Shown here: positions 7,450 to 11,548 of the stretch, piece by piece
How the letters are laid out: every line of letters begins with the position of its first letter
Position numbering within the stretch: position 1 is the first letter of the stretch
Assembly (NCBI GenBank): GCA_947441325.1
Contig: CANETR010000018.1
Location: forward strand, 1-11,548
Origin: Saprospiraceae bacterium
Lineage (GTDB): Bacteria; Bacteroidota; Bacteroidia; Chitinophagales; Saprospiraceae
DNA: 11,548 nt
Reading direction: 5' to 3'
The notes under the pieces: model-generated
What the model was told of the DNA's origin: nothing
What the model saw: only the letters and a program-made list of their open reading frames with translations
Database searches by the model: none
Program-made: the position numbers and the translations under genes

Positions 7450-7581
7450 TTGAGAGGAAGCTGAAGCATGGGCTGCTAAAGTTCCCCTTTGTCGCTAGGG
7501 GTTTCGAAAAAATGTAGTACATCCATTGAAAATCTCCACGACAGACAATTTGTTATTTGATACATTGGAAAAACAAATGCT

Positions 7582-7668
7582 ATGACAAAAAAATATATTC
7601 AAATCACATTGGTAATCATTGTATTATTATTCTAAAATACAATTTATTCACAATCTAATTCAAATAAA
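7582..7668 (+). pseudogene. Orphaned Sec signal peptide cut off by an in-frame TAA
   Basis: ATG at 7582 encodes MTKKYIQITLVIIVLLF followed by TAA (7633-7635). The same frame then continues without another stop as NTIYSQSNSNK directly into the ATG at 7669 of the next protein. Ignoring the stop, this is a textbook bacterial signal peptide: a Lys-Lys n-region, a hydrophobic core, and a small-residue cleavage site, YS|QSN, with Gln at +1 as is common in Bacteroidota. One base change (TAA from, for example, TTA) would explain the break. The peptide alone has no known role. The alternative is chance, but the frame agreement, charge, length and cleavage site together argue against it. Confidence 0.6.
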
Positions 7669-7962
7669 ATGGAACAATCAGAGACGCCAAAAAATGAAAA
7701 TAGAGTTCAAGTAATATTGACACTGGACATGGAAAATCTACCGGAGAATTTTTCTGAAATATTAAAAGAGGAGCAGGAAGTAGTAGCAAAGTGGAAGGCT
7801 GAGGGAATCTTAGAGCATTTGTACTTAAGACAGCAGCGTAATGGTGCTGTACTGGTTTTAAAAAATGTAGACGAAGCAAAAGCAAGAGAACTGATGGAAA
7901 CACTTCCTTTCTTTAAGTTGAAAAAAAGTATTGAGTATTATAATCTCATTAAGCAGTATTAA
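7669..7962 (+). CDS. Small muconolactone-isomerase/YciI-like protein (ferredoxin-like fold)
   Basis: This 97-aa protein starts at the ATG after the interrupted signal peptide. The body (residues 12-95) shows a beta-alpha-beta-beta-alpha-beta pattern: the strand VQVILTLDM, the helix LPENFSEILKEEQEVVAKW, strands HLYLRQQRNGAVLVLK, the helix VDEAKARELMETL, then the final strand SIEYYNL. The LPxxF...E..V..W start and the LMETLPFF ending resemble muconolactone delta-isomerase and YciI-type dimeric alpha/beta-barrel proteins. I see no catalytic set that proves isomerase activity. As written it would be cytoplasmic; with the upstream frame restored it would be exported. It lies 219 bases after the OYE gene with no strong terminator between, so the two may be co-transcribed. 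A hairpin follows the stop at once. Confidence 0.7.
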   Translation: MEQSETPKNENRVQVILTLDMENLPENFSEILKEEQEVVAKWKAEGILEHLYLRQQRNGAVLVLKNVDEAKARELMETLPFFKLKKSIEYYNLIKQY

Positions 7963-7965
7963 GTA

Positions 7966-8000
7966 AAAAAGGGGAAAGTTCGTAGAACTTTCCCCTTTTT
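7966..8000. terminator. Strong bidirectional Rho-independent terminator
   Basis: Arms AAAAAGGGGAAAGTT (7966-7980) and AACTTTCCCCTTTTT (7986-8000) are a perfect 15-base inverted repeat around CGTAG, with one more C-G pair possible in the loop. A-tracts and T-tracts on both flanks give a U-run in either direction. It separates the convergent small isomerase-like gene and the imelysin gene. Confidence 0.92.
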
Positions 8001-8018
8001 AGATTAAAAGCAGTTGCA

Positions 8019-9110
8019 TCAATCACCATCATCGGTATTGTCCACATAAGTGATGCTGATACAGAGTACCGAGGCTAAATCCGTTTTTAAATAAACAACC
8101 TGATTCTGAGCATGTCCATAAGCCGTTTTTACAGCATTAAAATTGTTTTGAATAGCCCCGTTCAATGTCTCGGGGCGTAGTGCTTCCAATGAAGCTGTTA
8201 TGGTGTTAAACTGATTTGCAATTACATTTTGAAGCGGCTGCCCATCTTTTTCCGCCCCGCTTGCTGCAATATAATCATCAAAACCAGAGCCGTCTTTGCC
8301 CATAAAAAGTTCATAAGTTCCATACAGCGAGGCCAGGGCGAAATCGAGCGATAAGCCGCTGTGCTTGGCTTCTACCTTATCGGGAGAGGCGATATAACTT
8401 ACTTTTGCACCAATAGTATTGCCCAATTTATTATTTTTAAACAGCTCGTAATTTTGATTGAGCTGATTGACAAGTAGGCTTATAGGGCTGCCGGTTGAAA
8501 CTCCTGTTGTGGCAATGAATGTTGATTTATATGTAGCCCAACCACTATGCACTGCATCTGTCTTGCTTTTAATTTGAGCCATCACTGCTGTCAAAAAGTT
8601 TCTGCGAATTTGTGCGTTTGAATCCGTATCAAAAAGAGTTATGATGCCTGCATCATCGGCAGCGCCTGCATATAACAGATAGTCGATGGCAGGAAATCCG
8701 CGGGTGTAGGAAAAAGAATCAATTTCCAAATTATAATTGCCACCTTCTGCTGCATATTCCAAACGACTTTCAAAAACCGGAAAATTGTTCAGCGTAGCGC
8801 GCAGTTGGACCTCCTCAGCCGGGCCGAATTCAAAAATCATGGCTTTTTGCCAAATCAGACCTGCGTTGCGGTAAGCAGTTCGAGCAGCATCAAGAGTTTG
8901 TTGACTGGGTGAAGCCGTAAAATCAGAAACAGCAAGCGAGAGTGCATCTACCTCCTGCTTTAAACTGTCATACCTTGCTGTGATGATATTGTTGGCAATA
9001 TTTGTCAAAAAAGCGGTCTGATCAAAATTGGTTGCACAGCTGTTATCGGGATCTTTGCAGCCCATAACAAAAAATACAAACAGGATTGAGAACAAAAATA
9101 TTCTGCTCAT
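8019..9110 (-). CDS. Imelysin-like (peptidase M75 family) lipoprotein
   Basis: This 363-aa envelope protein begins with a lipoprotein signal peptide whose lipobox ends VMGC (Cys18), followed by Lys-Asp. The mature part is helical and matches the imelysin family: IWQKAMIFEFGP (86-97) near the start, RGFPAIDYLLYAG (137-149) in the middle, and KHSGLSLDFALASLYGTYELFMG (249-271) in the second half. The family's GxHxxE motif is here GFPAID (138-143), with Pro for His and Asp for Glu, so a metal-peptidase role is unlikely. Family members are tied to iron or heme acquisition by context and Fur control (established knowledge). The gene starts 19 bases after the DUF4856 gene ends, so the two form an operon. 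A strong terminator follows, so no TonB-dependent receptor is co-transcribed downstream, unlike many relatives. Confidence 0.88.
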   Translation of the reverse strand: MSRIFLFSILFVFFVMGCKDPDNSCATNFDQTAFLTNIANNIITARYDSLKQEVDALSLAVSDFTASPSQQTLDAARTAYRNAGLIWQKAMIFEFGPAEEVQLRATLNNFPVFESRLEYAAEGGNYNLEIDSFSYTRGFPAIDYLLYAGAADDAGIITLFDTDSNAQIRRNFLTAVMAQIKSKTDAVHSGWATYKSTFIATTGVSTGSPISLLVNQLNQNYELFKNNKLGNTIGAKVSYIASPDKVEAKHSGLSLDFALASLYGTYELFMGKDGSGFDDYIAASGAEKDGQPLQNVIANQFNTITASLEALRPETLNGAIQNNFNAVKTAYGHAQNQVVYLKTDLASVLCISITYVDNTDDGD

Positions 9111-9129
9111 TTTATCATTATTTTGTTGC

Positions 9130-10236
9130 TTATAAACTGTCTTTTACTGCAGCAAGGCTGGGGAAAGCAGCTATCAATGCATCTTTTGCATTTTGTATTT
9201 GAGATAGTGTTGTATTGTAAAAATTGATTTGAAGCAGGTTTGCAGTGCCGCCCAAAGATGCCAGAATTACATCTGCAGATGTAGTCGGAATTGTAGTATC
9301 TCCACCAAATTTCAGAGAATATATAAAAGCATAAGCTTCGCTGAGTGCATGATGTTTTTCGGCATCATCCACAGCGTATGCTGCAATCGCGTCATTTAGG
9401 TATGCAATAGCCGTAGCAACGCAAACCTGCTCCCAGCTGCGGCGAATAGCCATTATTTTTACATCTCTTTCTCCCAGATTGTCATTTGAAATTGCAGCAC
9501 GGCCTGCCAAAAATGCATTCATCAAAGTGGCATTTTGTCCAATCTTAGATTCTCTATCATTAAGGTATTTCCCCCAAAAGAGCAGGCCATTTTTGTTTAC
9601 AGGAAAATCTAGGGGCACACCCAAATATCCAAAGGCCTCGTCCCAATGATGTTCCATGGCAGTTCCTTCTCCGGCGATGACGCTTGTATTGTCAACATTC
9701 ATTTTTCCTTCGCCCAAATATACCGCCGTTGCCTGATAATAGAAACAAGCGCCCATCAGCCCCTTTTCGATAAGTTGCGCCAATTCAACTCCATTAGCAT
9801 TCACAAGATAAGATTTTGTGCCACTGCCGTTAGTCATAACTCCGGGATTTTCCTGCGAAGGGCTGTTATTTGAAGTAAATGCTGATGCAGCAGCCAGTGA
9901 ATCCATAAGTTGTTCAAAAATTATAGCTTCTGTACTGACCGTCTTATCTGCCAGCATTTTGCCGCAACTGTTCAAACTTGTATCTGCAAATGGATTGTTT
10001 ACATTGTTAAACATATTTTTCAATTTAACAGCATCCAAAGCAGTTGCATTCAAAGCATTAGCCGATTTTGTATAAGTGCCCAACTCTGTCAGCATGGCAA
10101 GACGATTTGTTTGTCCAGAATAGTTTACATTTTGAAAATTGTAACTTGTAGGAATATCGTACTTGTTTTTGTCTTTTTTGCAAGCAATAAAAAGCATTGC
10201 AAATGACAGGAGCGAAATGATCAAATATTTAGACAT
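9130..10236 (-). CDS. DUF4856 domain-containing lipoprotein
   Basis: This 368-aa lipoprotein has a signal peptide with lipobox LFIAC (Cys19), followed by a Lys/Asp-rich stretch (KKDKNK) that may favour surface export in Bacteroidota. The mature domain fills about residues 27-365. Family hallmarks are MEHHWDEAFGYLG (194-206), the GLLFWGKYLNDRE block (217-229) and an Arg-Arg-Ser-Trp-Glu segment (265-269). His196, His197 and the nearby acidic residues could bind metal; this is inference. DUF4856 proteins often lie beside imelysin-like proteins in Bacteroidota and are thought to work with them in iron-related envelope functions, though no activity is proven. It is first in the operon and has a good promoter at 10294-10323. 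Confidence 0.88.
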   Translation of the reverse strand: MSKYLIISLLSFAMLFIACKKDKNKYDIPTSYNFQNVNYSGQTNRLAMLTELGTYTKSANALNATALDAVKLKNMFNNVNNPFADTSLNSCGKMLADKTVSTEAIIFEQLMDSLAAASAFTSNNSPSQENPGVMTNGSGTKSYLVNANGVELAQLIEKGLMGACFYYQATAVYLGEGKMNVDNTSVIAGEGTAMEHHWDEAFGYLGVPLDFPVNKNGLLFWGKYLNDRESKIGQNATLMNAFLAGRAAISNDNLGERDVKIMAIRRSWEQVCVATAIAYLNDAIAAYAVDDAEKHHALSEAYAFIYSLKFGGDTTIPTTSADVILASLGGTANLLQINFYNTTLSQIQNAKDALIAAFPSLAAVKDSL

Positions 10237-10293
10237 TGAATCAATTTTTGTTTTTAAAAACTATTTACTTTAATTTAAGTTTGAATTCAATCA

Positions 10294-10323
10294 CAAAATT
10301 ATTCTTATTTAAACTAATTCCAA
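10294..10323 (-). promoter_or_regulatory. Bacteroidota-type promoter for the DUF4856-imelysin operon
   Basis: On the - strand, TTG (10323-10321), a 19-base spacer, then TAATTTTG (10301-10294). This fits TTG-N19-TAnnTTTG exactly and leaves a leader of about 50 bases before the ATG at 10236. I saw no clear Fur-like box. Confidence 0.65.
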
Positions 10324-10474
10324 ATAAAGAATTTGAATTTTTAAAAATTTAGTAAAAACAGCCGCTGATTAAGAAAGTTATTTTAGAACCAAATGAATGG
10401 AATATGCTTATCTTTACTAATCTTATTATTGTAAAAAGCCTTTTGTGCTTCAGATTTTTTCGCAAATTTCTTAA

Positions 10475-11548
10475 ATGATGGATAATTATAAATATGAAAC
10501 CTATACTGCTTTGATGCAGAAAATCAAAGATTTGGAATATGCTGCTGCAGTGCTGCATTGGGATATGGAAACTTACATGCCTTCTAAAGGTGTACGATTC
10601 CGCTCGCAGCAAATGGCTACCCTTCAGGCCTTGGCGCATGAACTTTTTACAGCCGAAAGCATAGGTATTTTGCTTAAGCAGTTGGTTGTAAATAAAGAGT
10701 TGAATGAAATAGAGAAGGCCAATGTGCTTTTAAGTTTAGAAGACTATGAAAAGGCAACAAAATTGCCCAATGAATTTGTTAAAGAATCATCCCTAATTAG
10801 AACAGAAGCTTTTCAAGCCTGGCTAAAAGCAAAAGAATCCAATGATTATGGCATTTTTAGGCCTGCTTTGACCAAAATGATTGAGATTAAAAAACAGGAA
10901 GCGGCGATGCTCGGATCATCAGGACACATGTATAATGCCCTACTGGATCAATATGAAAAAGGCGCTACTGTTGAGCAATTGGACACCTTATTTAAAGATG
11001 TTCGCGAGAAACTTGTCAACTTTGTCAAGGAATTGAAGGATAAAGGGCAGGGCAGCTCCCATCATTTTTTGAATCATACTTACCCCAAAGACCAGCAATG
11101 GAGCCTTGGCCTGGAGCTGCTAAAACAGATGGGCTATGATTTTGACGCTGGCAGACAGGATATTTCTGCACATCCCTTCACTACCAATTTTAGTTCAGAA
11201 GATGTAAGAGTCACCACCCGCATCGATGAAAAAGAACTGATGAGTATGATTGGCTCCTGCATCCACGAAGGAGGACATGCCCTGTATGAACAGGGATTAC
11301 CCAGCGAACAATATGGCCTGCCACTAGGCTCTGCTACTTCATTGGGCATACATGAGTCGCAGTCGAGACTTTGGGAAAATAATATAGCGCTCGGATTGCC
11401 TTATTGGAAATCCAATTATGCGCTGCTGCAAAAGACATTTCCAGCTCAGCTATCTGGGGTAAATGTACTTTCATTTTATACGGCCATTAACCAGCTATGT
11501 CCCAATCTTATTCGAATTGAAGCCGATGAATTACATTATCACCTACAT
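10475..11548 (+). CDS. M32 family (Taq-type) metallocarboxypeptidase, 3' end outside the window
   Basis: The frame is open to the right edge, giving 358 codons from ATG-ATG at 10475/10478; either Met could be used. The family is usually about 500 residues, so roughly 140 C-terminal residues are missing. M32 enzymes are cytoplasmic zinc carboxypeptidases that trim C-terminal residues from peptides. The visible marks in order are LHWDMETYMP near residues 27-36 (the family's 'WDxxTxMP'), DISAHPFTTNF around 229-239, the zinc motif HEGGH (264-268, with Glu265 as general base), and HESQSRLWEN (293-302), whose Glu294 should be the third ligand. All expected active-site elements seen so far are intact. 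It carries no signal peptide. It stands 238 bases from the divergent DUF4856 gene; I saw no convincing promoter of its own. Confidence 0.94.
   Translation, partial: MMDNYKYETYTALMQKIKDLEYAAAVLHWDMETYMPSKGVRFRSQQMATLQALAHELFTAESIGILLKQLVVNKELNEIEKANVLLSLEDYEKATKLPNEFVKESSLIRTEAFQAWLKAKESNDYGIFRPALTKMIEIKKQEAAMLGSSGHMYNALLDQYEKGATVEQLDTLFKDVREKLVNFVKELKDKGQGSSHHFLNHTYPKDQQWSLGLELLKQMGYDFDAGRQDISAHPFTTNFSSEDVRVTTRIDEKELMSMIGSCIHEGGHALYEQGLPSEQYGLPLGSATSLGIHESQSRLWENNIALGLPYWKSNYALLQKTFPAQLSGVNVLSFYTAINQLCPNLIRIEADELHYHLH

Noticed and set aside
7484..7501. CCCCT...AGGGG hairpin after the OYE gene
   Set aside because: The stem is only 5 bases with an 8-base loop and mismatched flanks, and there is no U-run. 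It is too weak to call a terminator.
7512..7522. ATGTA-G-TACAT palindrome in the OYE-to-small-gene spacer
   Set aside because: It is an 11-base palindrome with no promoter beside it and no second copy. Chance is likely in AT-rich DNA.
10424..10431. TATTATTG as a -7 element for the carboxypeptidase gene
   Set aside because: It has one mismatch in the conserved TTTG and no TTG at the expected distance upstream.
10349..10639. 96-aa open frame on the - strand over the start of the carboxypeptidase gene
   Set aside because: It overlaps a clear M32 coding frame, its translation is compositionally odd with no recognisable family, and it has no promoter. It is a shadow frame.
1..11548. Mobile element, CRISPR array, tRNA or phage signature
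   Set aside because: No transposase, integrase, direct-repeat array or tRNA-like structure was seen on either strand. All large frames fit ordinary chromosomal families.

Overview
The window looks like chromosomal DNA of a low-GC member of the Bacteroidota. The evidence is a secreted enzyme with a type IX secretion (T9SS) C-terminal sorting domain, a DUF4856/imelysin lipoprotein pair, several exact matches to the Bacteroidota promoter pattern (TTG, 19-20 bases, TAnnTTTG), and a large soluble multi-PAS histidine kinase. I cannot place it below phylum. Coding density is high and no stretch over 300 bases lacks a gene. I see no insertion sequence, tRNA, rRNA or CRISPR array.

Layout from left to right. 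(1) 2-3447, + strand: the 3' part of a GAF/PAS/HisKA/HATPase hybrid sensor kinase, overlapping by 4 bases a single-domain response regulator. A hairpin built partly from the regulator's last codons closes the unit. (2) 3489-4643, - strand: a secreted alpha/beta hydrolase of the cutinase/PET-hydrolase type with a T9SS tail. (3) 4729-6253, - strand: a tight three-gene unit of HxlR repressor, DUF1643 protein and M24 metallopeptidase-like protein. (4) 6373-7962, + strand, divergent from the HxlR gene: an Old Yellow Enzyme (OYE) family flavin reductase, then a 97-aa protein resembling muconolactone isomerase/YciI. The second gene is preceded in frame by a complete Sec signal peptide that is cut off by one TAA codon. 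(5) A strong bidirectional terminator (7966-8000), then on the - strand an imelysin-like lipoprotein and, upstream of it, a DUF4856 lipoprotein (8019-10236). (6) 10475 to the right edge, + strand: the N-terminal three quarters of an M32 (Taq-type) metallocarboxypeptidase, still open at the edge.

How they may work together. The central block reads as an electrophile or quinone-type stress module. A one-cysteine HxlR regulator lies divergent to an ene-reductase, and the 119-base spacer holds a TACTT-N4-AAGTA inverted repeat. That repeat overlaps both the -33 element of the reductase promoter and a -7-like element for the HxlR operon, so one operator could control both sides. The DUF4856/imelysin pair belongs to a class of envelope lipoproteins linked to iron or heme uptake, but here it lacks the usual neighbouring receptor on the downstream side. 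The kinase/regulator pair is a phosphorelay with no output domain in the window. Nothing here is clearly a wholly new system. The points most worth a second look are the interrupted signal peptide, the shared HxlR operator, two unusual active-site substitutions in the OYE, and the PETase-like secreted hydrolase.
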